Source: Sperchopsis tessellata (Eukaryota; Arthropoda; Insecta; Coleoptera; Hydrophilidae). Taken from it: a DNA stretch of 35,118 nt. The position numbers and the translations under genes are program-made. Location: assembly GCA_033557685.1 (NCBI GenBank), contig JAWQRN010000176.1, forward strand, positions 1-35,118, in the 5' to 3' direction. This document shows, piece by piece, positions 10,401-22,400 of this stretch (position 1 is the first letter of the stretch; each line of letters opens with the position of its first letter). A model generated the notes under the pieces. It was not told where the DNA came from. It saw only the letters and a list, made by a program, of their open reading frames with translations, and ran no database searches.

Positions 10401-13400
10401 ATTTCGCTATTATTTTTAGATATTTAAAAAATCCAAAGTATCTTGGAGTGTAAAACCTAAAAACTTTATAGATACTGAAGTTGTAATTTCTCTTCCCCTA
10501 ATCAATAATCTAGGTGTAAAATAATAATGATTTTGGCGCATATGAAGTACCATAAAATTACTTTTTGAAACCAGTCGTCTAGTAAGCTTTAGGAAGTAAG
10601 TAAGTTTGCTTTATTCGTGCACAAACAGTAATATTATGAAATAGATTTCACATGCTTCCTGAATGTTTATTTCACCTTCTTCGCTTACAAGAAAAGAAGA
10701 ATTGTCCAAATAAAACATAGACATAAAATAGCCAACAATATAATTCAAATGTAGGGATAAGGGTTCAGGTCCTAATTTAGAACTCTGACGAACGCCCACC
10801 GGCATTACGTCAATCTGTATCTCTCCCTACTACTCAACTCTTCAGAATATACTATCGAAACCATCTGATATCTATCATCACGGTAGGATTTAAACCAATC
10901 CAAAACAACTCCCCTTAGGCAATAGGCAAGAAGATTTTCTACTAAAATTTTTAAATCGAAGTAGTCAAACCTCAAAGACTTCAAACAAATTCTGATCTGC
11001 GTTAATATCAACTATAGTTTATTATCTAGTAAGGCCGTAATCCTTGATTTATTTTTTCGAAATCCATGTTTGCGAGTTATTTATGATATCAAATTTTTTG
11101 AGAAGACTTCAGTTTGTTTAGTTTATAGTATTAAAAAATTAATGCCAACACAAAGGAATAGTTCACCCAGTAGGTTATAGGTGGGGTAAGCTACTTGACA
11201 TACTCTTTCAGTATGTTGAAAAACCATAAGTATAAGGTATACAAAATTCTAGTCAGCCATTAAGTATGGATATTCATGGATATATTCATGATGACAATTT
11301 TGATAATAAATATATGTGTCAACACAAATTATAAGAGTAACTTATTTTCAGGTTTTCCGGGAGATAACCGTTTGTTGGCTTTTGTTTTTGCCGACGTTTC
11401 GTCCGCCGTTGCAGGGGATATTATGCTAATTAACAAGTGCTAGTTGTAGGTGTTGACCAGCTCTAAAACTCTTTATTTCTTGACTAGCACTTGTGAGAGC
11501 TACATGTTATTCTATTATTAGCACTTTTGATAATGTCCCCAGCAACAGCGGACAAAACGACGACAAAAACAAAAGTCAACACACTGTTATCTCCAGGTAA
11601 ACCTGAAGATATTTGCTGTGGTCATGGCAGTCTACGTACTAATTATAAGTGTAACTTATTCACAATTATCTTAGATGTATGTAGCTATAAATATAAATTT
11701 ATATTAGAAGTCCTAATATCAAAATGTTGTCCATGTGACATATATTTCTGCAATCACAATAAAATATGCTACAAAATAGCGCAAACATAAATGGTATCCT
11801 CTATCTATTTAAAAAAAATAAATTAACTTGATGATGTCCCAAAAAAGATAAAATTTTGTTATTTGGATAAGATGAGAAATAAAAAGATTTTGATTATTCT
11901 TAAAAATAAAGTAATATAGAGAAATAGAAAAATGTCAAGTTTTTCAAAAACAACTCAATATAGATTATTTTTGTCAATGGATTATTACTGTTAATAAGAA
12001 TATATACTGACCCTATCCTAGGGCATCCAAATTTTTCGGTTTTCTGGTTTACTGTGAAACAAAAGGCTCCTCTTTCTTGGAAATAATATTATAACTAGTG
12101 GGTATAATAAAAGTCATATATGCACTATGTATACATAAGTTAATTACATAAGCAATGATACTTATAAGTTGTCTGACCTGTGTGTTGTAAGAATGAATAA
12201 TGAATTTCCTCAACTATTAAAATGTGAAAAGGGGTTCCTCAGTTTTGTTTTTCTGAAATCTGGTCCCCTACCCTCCACCTCTTAAGACAACCGAGATTCT
12301 CATGTAGAGAATACAGCTGCACCAGGAAAATATCTACATGGTCTTTGGAACAAATTTATCGAGAATGGTATAAAAAATGAAATAATGTATTTATATTTAA
12401 CCAAAATATAAAAATGTATGACATGAGCATGTGCATTGGTAGTTTTGGTGGATTATATTGGATAAGTGATGAGACGATCTGTACTATCTATATGAGGACC
12501 TAATACTTTTGTAGCAAATTGCACACACTATATGCAACTACAAACAGATTGAGGGTCCCATGTATTGTAAATGATTGAGACTATATACATGTTAAAGAGC
12601 CCTATTCTAGTTGGAACATTGCTTCTAGAAAAATGCCCAGGTGTGGTATCCTAATTCCTGGCATTGGTTATTGGCCATAGCATGGGAAAACAATACAATA
12701 TCCGTCCGATATGTGGAAGAATATCATGAAGAAACAAATTCAGGAATTTATACAGTAGTTTGTTGGTTACACTATGGTTCGTCAGTTGTATTAGTTTGTC
12801 ACTAATAGCTTACAGTGTTATTTTTCAAATGTAAAAGTCTGTTTCATCTGTTAAAAATGATTCATGCTTTATAAGAATTATTTGCTAAGCATATTTTAGA
12901 AACAATGAATTACTTACTTCAGGTACAGGATCTAATAAAGATGTCTTTAGACCAGGTATAATTGTTGGAAGATAAGGCATAAGATCCTTCTGATCAGTAA
13001 GGGAGTACATGTTTCCAATAATTTGAGCAGCCATTTTACGAGTTTCCGTGGACCTGTCCATGAAAGCTCGTTGTACAACTGGCATTATTAAAGCTAAAGA
13101 TGGTGCATCAATAAAATGTACAAATTGAGTGTCTAGTAGTGTTTGAAGACATGCTGATGTTTTGTTTGATGGATCTTGCAAAGCTTGCAGTAGTACTGGT
13201 ACAATAGCTGTAAGAAAAACACTGTGTAGTGAATTATGATGACTGAATATAAAGAATGCGTACCTTGAATTTCTGGATTTCTAATGACAGAACCGATGAC
13301 TCTCAAAGCTTCAGCACCTGCTTCTTGAACCTTCATATGTGAATCACTTAGAACTTCTATGAGTTTTGGAACGATGCTTGGGAGACATGAAGACAGCTGT

Positions 13401-16400
13401 TTTGGTGCACAGTAAGCCATAGCTCCCAAGAGCTCAACAGAACCTGAAGTTAAAAAAGATTTAGCTTTGATGATTGTCCAATTTAAAAGGGTGGAAATAA
13501 TTTTATTAAAAAATCCAAAACATTAAATATCATAAGAAATAGGTTTCATATGTAGCTCACAAGACATTTATATTAACAAAAAATTACCTGTTTTGGTTCT
13601 CCAAGAATCCTCTTCTAATGCAGCTAAAAGAGATGGCAATACTAATTTCACACCATGGCCAGATAATTTACTCATTACCACTCTAGCAGTATCATCAGTG
13701 GCATTTCGAACATACTGACTTGAATCTCCAAAACACAAAAGTAGATGTGGCAATACATGAACGATATATGGTTCAAAAAGTTTTCCTAATGTATTGAACA
13801 GCATTTCAAAAGCAAACAAAGCTCCCTCTCTGTGCTTATAATTCTTTTTATCTTGAATAGCTTCCGTTAACTTAGTCATAATATCTAACTGTTTTAGGGC
13901 AAGAATACCCATACCTTTGACTAAACCAGCTAAACCATGAGCAGCACCTTTGCGGTCACCATATTTGTCACTTTTTAATAACTGGTGAAGAAGTTTATTT
14001 ACAAGACCTGGTGCTTCTTCTTTCACAGATGGAACTAAGTAAGGTAAACAGTTTGCAACGGCTTCTTGTACCTGAAAAAAATTGTTAAGTAGGTTAAAAA
14101 ACAATTCAGAGACCATACAGCGAGTAGAAACACGTCCTTTGTCTCCTAATGGTGTTAGGTTTTAATGTTGTATCTCTAACTATCGAACCATTTTTTTGGG
14201 CATTCCTCAGGGTTCTTAATAGTTATATATTATCTACCTTGCTGTTTTTGAGATTTGAATTAAAAAGATAATGCAGAGCGTCATTCCAACGATTCCTGAT
14301 AATGATCTGGTTTTAAATATTGCTAAGACTAACCTAATTTATTTCGGAAATATAAAAGTTGGTTTATAATGGTGTACCATCTTCAAGATTCTTTCAAGCT
14401 TTTTGGTATTGAATTTTGATAATAGTTAATTTCACAAACAAAATCAATTTAAAAAATGTGATGTTAATGTACTTTGTATATTTTGAATATATCTCGAGAT
14501 ATGGAATAGTTTTGTGAATAATATTAAGAATCAATTGGAAGTAGATAAGTTGTTTGTTTAATTAACGTTAGCCTATTTCCGCTGCTATGGTCATAAGTTA
14601 CCGCACTAGAGAATTTTGGCACATGCAGTACTCCAACCAGAATTGGGGTATTTTATTGTAATGTGGTCTTTATTTTACGTTTTTTCCTTATGATGTGCAC
14701 AACATAGGCTTTTCCCTAATCACAAAAAAGACCTCCTCTGAGCCTCGACTTTAAAACCCCAACCTTACTAGTATGGTACTTTGCCATCGAGGTGGCGGAA
14801 GTAGATTAGCATGTATAATTACAATACTGGAGAAACTTTACTATATGTTCAATCAGTCTGTCTGTCTTAACTTTCAAATAGATTCAAAAACATAGATTAA
14901 TTTACACATTTTAAACATGATGTGGTCGAATTTAGTACTTAGTGAATAAAAATATTTCTTAAAGCCTCAGTGTTATTTTCTGGGCTGTCTATTTTGTATT
15001 AGTTAGTATATATTTTGTATTTTTGCCAATTGGTATATTACAAAAAATAAATAATACTAATGTATACAAATTATGAAGAAGGCCCTCATCAACGATGTCA
15101 CAATTAAATGCAAAACATTTCGTTGACTTTCATCAGTAAATTCACTTATCAACGTCCAAAGATTATAGACCTTGTGGTATCAAATTTTCATCTTTGATCC
15201 AGTCCAACTATGTATGAATGGTCAGCTGTTTGTTTGCGCATTTTGATCAGTAGATGTACCAAAGTCAACAACTGATGAAATACTTATGACGCTATTATGT
15301 TGTCAAATATTTCAACTTATAACAAGTAATTCTACTATTTTAACAATGCATTGTTGCAGGTTTCAAAAACCTATTGTTTTCACGAGAGATTTGAAGAAGT
15401 TTGAAGCACTTAATCAAAGTATATACAAAATTTATCTTTACAGAAAGAAATTACAGAATTCTATTGTGCTAGCTTCGTTACAGTTCTTGACCTCTTGGTC
15501 AAATAGTAGTAAATATGCCAACCTTTGAGACTTACCGTTTGGGAAGGCGTTGATAGGGCAGAGATAAGTCTCATGACTATAGGTTTTATCCTTGGATCGT
15601 CCTTGTCTAAATGACGGGCCAAAGACCCCATCAAAATAACAACTGCTTGCTTAACAGCATCAAAATGAGCAGACTTTGAAGATTTGTCTAAAAAGTTTTC
15701 AAATACTGGCAGCAAGGTTGAAACTGTATCCTAGAACAAAAAAAATCTTGTGAAATGCTGAAAATTATCAAGATGGATGACTTACTTTTCCATGGAGGTC
15801 AACAACTCTTAAAGCAGCAGTAAGCATTTCCTTCCTAACGTTTTCTTTTCTATCACCAAGAGATGTTGAAACAAAGAACTCTATCAATTCTCCAATCATA
15901 TCAGCATCTAGTAAAGGTGCAAGTTGGGTTAAAGCAAGAGCCACACCTCTACGAGGAGACCATGTGTCTATGGGTTTTTCAATTTCTCTTCCAAATTCAT
16001 CGAGTTTAGCCGGAATCATCTGGAAGACAAGAATAAAATATCTTGCTTCCAATCAACAGTAAATATACTTACAACTAACCTTTCCTTATAAATTTGTATA
16101 AGACTTTGCATAGTTGTTTTAACTTCACCCCTATTGTTTTCTAATAAGGCAGCTAAAGCTTCTGCTGTTGCTGCTTGGATACATTCTACAGGATGTTCTA
16201 CATCTTCTAACAGTTCACTACACAAAGCTGATGGGAAATCAAGCTTAGCATTTTCCCACAATTTGTCAGCCAGTTTTCTAAGGAGTAATAAAAATAATTA
16301 GTCATTCGTAGCTACCATTTTGAAAAGTTTTAATATGAAAAAGTTGTTTTGTGATAGAAACCAAATAGACGGTATAAAATGTGTTTCTTCCACTAAGTAA

Positions 16401-19400
16401 AGGGACGTTATCAGGTCTATTGATCTTATCTTAAGAAAGTAATAAGGAAGACCCTGCACTTTCTTATTCATCATTGTTATAAGATTCCTTGTACACTAGA
16501 CCATCCATGTACGCGAATTCGAATTTCCAATAATTATTATTAGATAGCCGTATTTTTTGTACACAAAACAAAATTCAGTTATGCGCAAATTATCAAATTG
16601 TGTTTTGACTTTTCATGCACTACGTAATTAGTTGCCCTGTTATGATGTTTTGAATTTCTATTTAAAAATTTAATAATAGCTGTCTAATATTTTTATAATG
16701 TTGATAATACAATAGGAATAACGTGGCATCCATTTTACAGAGTTGAGGATTTGGAGTTTGCGAATGCTGTTTGCAGATTTATTGAGAGTGAGGAACATAT
16801 GGAATCTAAAACATAAAGTTTAGCATGGATGGCTGAGGTGAGACTGAGGATAAACTCTGCAAAAAATCAAAGTAATGACAGTAAATGGATGAAGAAGCAG
16901 TACTTACATGGGGGAAGAAAGAATAGATAAGGTAGGCAAGTTCTGTTACCAGCATAGTATGCAGGAGAGGGGGGAGGTTATGAAAATAATATGAATTTGT
17001 ACGTGGGGTACAGCTAATTACGAACAAGAGCAGTGCTGATGATGTCTTAATGACTCAAACACTTTGTTCACTGCAATTTCGGCTTGTTCCATAATTTTTC
17101 GATGTGCATATGGTTTCTGTATTTAATATATTGACTTGGACGGTTTGCTCAATATTTGATTTAATCAAATATTAAAATAATACATTTATGTACGGCCAAG
17201 GAAGCAACAAGTTCTTATTCTTTAATAATTTCAATTCATATTACTTCATGTAATTGAAGTTAATTTAAGAACTTGTAATAAAGCTTGCATCATATAATTC
17301 TGTGCCTGTATAAAAACCTGACGTATACTTTGGAACCTAACCCCGTATTTTCCATTGATTCTTAAATTCAATTCGAATTACCCTGGGAAATGTCCCTTGT
17401 ATAGAGTTGACTAACACTATGATTTTAAGTTTAAATATGTTTCCTATTTGTGAGCTTACGAAATGACATTACCTGATGGAAAACAGAACGGTTGGCTGTT
17501 AACTATGACATATTTATTTTATAGTATAAATGCTTACATTTTTCAGGAATTGGGGTAAAAACTTTATATTTTACAAATAAAAATCTACCGCCTTAAGGAA
17601 AATAATTCCTTGAAATAACTTACCTATTTTCTTCACTAACATCGAACTTTGCAATCCAAATCCGTTTGCTGATAATTAGTGCTTGTTCGTAGTTTTCCTG
17701 ATAAGTTGGGATGGATTTGATCATAGTGGAAAGACCTCTTAAGGCTGCATCTCGAACAACTTCCGTGGGATTTTGTAATGCACCCAGAAGTACACTCACT
17801 TCATCAATAGATGCTGTAGCACAACGTTTAGCTCCACTGCCAGATAGTGCTACATCAAGAAGGCAAGCTTCTGCTTGTGATTGAATTCGTCCGGAAGAGC
17901 TACCTAAAAAAAAGTAGTATAAATATGATGTAAAGGATAGGAAATTACATGCCCAAGAGTTGATATGGCTAAACAAATTTCTACTCGGCAAATGTTTTTT
18001 CACTACATATTTATTAGCATGTTGTGTGGTTATATTTATCAAAGAGCGAAAAAATAAAATTTGAATACAATAGTCCCTAGCTATTAGCAGAGGTTTAGTT
18101 CCTGACAAATGCCGTGAATGCAAAATCATGGGTAGCCAGTTATGGCATCTTAAATAAAAAAAGAGTTTCTTTACAAAGTGATTTATCACACATTTTTGCA
18201 AACTCTCAATGTGATTTTAGCAGCTAACATGTTTTTAATAATATTAAAATATGGAAATTTTTTATTTAAATCGGAGACCACAAATTCAGAAACTGAATAG
18301 CAAGCCTTTGCAATTGTGTCAAAGTTTCTCATTTGAAAGCCTTAATATCAGTTCTGGGATTAGAAAGGATAAAAAGGGGATTTTAAAGTTACAAAATGTA
18401 CTTACTTATAAGTTCTATGAGTAGTTCAAACATTTGTCTACGTGGAAGCAATTTTGGATGGAACATATTAAAATCTTCATTGTTTTCTTGTCCTCTTAAT
18501 CGAGCATGATCAGCAATGATTTGCAATCCATCATGAATGACAGTTTCTTGTTTTCTAGCTTTTGGTGATAGTAAACTTAGTTTCATTAATGGAAATATAT
18601 AACAAAATGCTGGAGCAGTCAAATGCCACTGCGGTGTTTCTGGATTTATATCTGGATCTTTATTCATAAATATTCGATTATGAATCCAACTGATTGTTCG
18701 AATTATAGCTTCATTCAAATTTTCTTCTTCCCACGCAGAATCCAAATCACACTGAGGTTTATACAGCCTTAATGTAACATACGCAATTAGTTGACCCAAT
18801 GTTCGTAAATCTGAATTAAAGACTGTTTTGTGCAGATCGTAAAACAGACGAGTTAGGTGTGGTGCAGCAAGAGGTGATTGTAAATCATTCAAGATAGTAG
18901 ATAGGAAATCTTTGTAGTGCAGAGAGAGCTTTGTTGGGTTGCCTTTAGCTGCAGCTTCAATCATAGATACACAGTTCAGGATTGTGGTGTTTAACTAAAA
19001 CAGAAAAATATTAATATAACAATTAAATAAATAAGACAAGAAATTCTATTGATCTACAGGGTGCTTAACTAAGCACTAAAACATCAGATAGCTCTTTTAG
19101 TCTAACTAGGCAAACAAATAAGCATATTACTTGCAATCTTTAACAATAATCTTATTTTTTATCATAAACTGAAAACCAGCCTACCTCAGCTAGTCTATTC
19201 CTTATGCCTTGCTCTTTGATTTTTTGGTTTTTGATAGCTTCTAATTGTTTTGGAGTAAATTGAGGTTCTTTCACTTTTCCTTCTTTCCGTCTCTTTTCTT
19301 CTAATTCTCTTCGTAACTGTAACTCTTCAAGTTGTTCCTTATAACTGTAGGCTTTGCTTTCACGTTTCATGTTCATTTCTGCATTTGAATCGTTTCTATA

Positions 19401-22400
19401 AACAACGCTATTATTATTACAGAAATAATGGAGAATGGTTAACATAATAAAAATTAGGAGTAGTATTAGTATGAATTTTAATGACATATATTGAAAATTG
19501 TACGTCTATTACCCTGGAACTACACTTTTGTCATATAATTCTCCTTCTGGTGTACAAAAAGTAAAATAATCATCCTTGGTAGTTCTTAATATTTTAGAAT
19601 CACTTAATTTTTCCATAACGTTCTTCACCAAACATGGTAGAAGTGCATCAGCATTGAGCATTATCAAAGTTGATAGAGCATTTTTGTTTGTCTAAAATGG
19701 AGAAAAAATAAATCAGTAACAAAATAGGCCAACCTAATAAAAAATTAGTAAAAATCTCACAGGATTATCTTGGTATTCTTCAATAAACATTTGTTTTAGC
19801 TTAGATTCTTGTTGAGTAATTAGATTCTTGGGTTTCAGACTTAGATAGTTGATTATTTTAACCCATAAATCAGGTGCAATTGCTACAATAGCTGAATGAT
19901 GCGCTGGTTTTAAAGCGTCGATTGCAATGAGTTGAGCATCTTCAGGGGTTAGACCAGTAGATGAACAAAGACTTGTAATGATTGCTACTAAAGTATGTGG
20001 AGATATTTCACTGTTGTTTCCATCAGATGAGTCTGCGTTATCTCTGCAATTAGCCTGAAATGAAAAGGCAAAAATAAATATCTTGTAATTGCTAACATTA
20101 TGTTGAATTGAGGCTATCTTTTTCATAATATCTTTTAAATGAACAAATATGTAGTGAGTAAGAGTATCATATGAAATCACACGGAATATTATGCCTTATT
20201 GTTATAACTGAATGTATCGGCTTGTAATCATTTGAAGAATCTTTTCTCGATGATTATTAGCACAAAAAAGTACAAGGGAAAAAGGCACTGGCATACATTT
20301 TAGTTTTATTTTTAATATGCTGCTCACAATAATTATATATAAAGGATGTACAAAAGTTTATGTAGGCCTGTGGTTCACTTATAATATCAAGGAGGATTAA
20401 CGTAATGATACAATTTTGTAATAAATATAATTTGAATACTAAATAAGTCAATGTGGTGTACAGGGTAGGATTTTGACAATATAGGCCAATTTGTACAAAA
20501 TTAAACTTAACTTTTTGTCATTAGTAATAATAGTATTAATAGCAAATACAAATTACAAAGCATACCTGTATTTTGGCGACTTCTAAGAATTTATCAAAGT
20601 CTTTTAGAATAGCTCTTGCCAGAGATATTCCTCCTAAACCGCTAACCATTTTTCTTAACATAGGGAAACATTTTCTTCTAATTGATGCTGATGGAGATGT
20701 TAAACATAATAAAATGGCTCGATGTAATGGAGCTGCTTTACCATTTAATCTCTCAGGATGGTCTAGAAGAAGTCTTTCGCATAACATCATTACATGAACT
20801 AATGCTAAAAACAAAACATTTATTTTAATTTTATGTTTACCATAAATGTATGGTTCAGCTAGAAAACAGGTTAAATTAATAAATATTATATTGATCTTTT
20901 GTTTGTAATTATAACTAATAATAATTAAAATCAATCTGCAGAATATATAGACATAGTTACATAACCTGCGCAATCTCAGATAAAAGTAACTCATCTGCAG
21001 CTCGGCCACTCAAACATACAAAACTAAATTGATACCTAGAATACTTTTGCTGAACGCCGTAATGAATGCTGTAGACACGGTGTTTCGAAGAATACCGCTT
21101 TTAACCAGTACAACTGCATCCCTTACGCAGCTCAGCCTTCGTACAATATGCTATTCGGCTTCGTTCATATGAACTAAGTATCTAATGTAAGCTATATACA
21201 AGACATAAGCATCTGTCTAACATTGCAGTTAGCGCTAGGATAGTTTTAATGGAAGCAATATTAAATTATATAAACATATTTGGCATTAATCTGTAGGAGG
21301 AGTTTCCTTTAAAAGTATCCTAGCGCTAACTGCAATATTAGACAGGTGTTTATCTCTCGTATATGGCTTGCTTTAGATACTTAGTTCACATGAACAAAGC
21401 CAAATAGAATATTCTACGAAGGCTGAGCTGCATAGGGGTTGCAGTTGTACTGATGAGAAGTGGTATTATTCAAAACACTGTGTCTACAGCATTCATTTCG
21501 GCGTTCAGCAACTTTTGCAATGCTATTATTAACGTGGTCAGAAATAAAAATGCCAAAAGTTTTCTACACTGGCGACCATGGAAGCAATATCAAATTATAT
21601 AGATACCTGTTGCCCAACAATTTTTTTATTATTATGTGGTAGCAAAGTTGCTCTCAATTACGACAAAACCATAAAAATTGGGCCAATGGATCCCTAAATG
21701 TAGTTTACTTAAAATATGTTTATTGTTTGAAATATTTACATTGATAACGAAGTGACCCAAGTCAATGATATAATTATGAAAAAGCACTCAAGGAAAATAA
21801 AATTCGGACCCATAAAGAAATGCTATTTGTGTATGTAGTAACATAGATAAAGTGAACAAGGCGATGGTTTAAAATAAAGTAAAATTTAAATAAATATACT
21901 GACAACTGCTTGCAAATACAATAATGTTCTCAATTTTTGCGTTAAATTCAAATTTTGTGAGTTTTCTTTTTGGTTTTTACTTGAATGGTGTCGATAATTC
22001 TAGAATTCTAAGGCTACAGAGTTCCGCCTTAGGTTTGCATTTGGTATACGGAGACATGATGCGTACATTGGGCTGGTTGGTTGTGAATGTCAGATAGGAA
22101 GGTCTAGTATTCCCTTCTTCTGATGTTTGAGATTCAGGGGCCAATTGACCGTTCCTCAGATCTTGTAGAGGTCTTAAAAGGTCATTTTTCTCTAACGTAG
22201 CTTTGCACAATAATGAGGTTTCTTATGATGCCAGAGCCTGATCACCGCTTGCGTTTCGAAGATGGCATAAGGCTTTACTGATAGGTAAATTCTTGTGTTA
22301 TTGTCATTTCATGTCTGATTTTTGTAGATTGAATAGAGCTTTACAATTTTGAATTTGTTCATGGTAGGATGAATGCTCTGCACGGGATGCCCTTTTTTTA

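Larger units (their letters stand above)
9083..12917 (-). other. GCN1 intron 21, mobile-element rich
   Basis: This 3.8-kb intron, the largest complete one here, contains a mariner transposase remnant (9425-9790), a LINE linker piece (9920-10080), a LINE RT remnant (10390-11040) and a head-to-head pair of repeat family B (11345-11612). I see nothing identifiable in 9085-9420, 11045-11340 or 11615-12915. Confidence 0.85.
16278..17623 (-). other. GCN1 intron 15
   Basis: This 1.35-kb intron holds a plus-strand LINE RT scrap (16725-16990) directly followed by repeat family A (17000-17225). I see nothing identifiable in 16280-16720 or 17230-17620. Confidence 0.8.

Noticed and set aside
16074..16080. 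Donor GTTAGT after 16080 for GCN1 exon 16
   Set aside because: It would leave phase 2 and create a stop at the start of exon 17. The donor GTAAGTAT after 16073 preserves the frame and fits better.
17904..18201. Minus-strand open frame extending GCN1 exon 15 upstream with an ATG at 18201
   Set aside because: The upstream part has no GCN1 similarity and lies before a strong polypyrimidine acceptor; joining exon 14 to 17903 gives the correct frame, so the extension is intron.
19396..19487. Hydrophobic minus-strand start (MSLKFILILLLIFIMLTILH) resembling a signal peptide before GCN1 exon 13
   Set aside because: It is the translation of AT-rich intron 12; the acceptor at 19396-19397 cuts it off and exon 12 joins exon 13 in frame. 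GCN1 is cytosolic.
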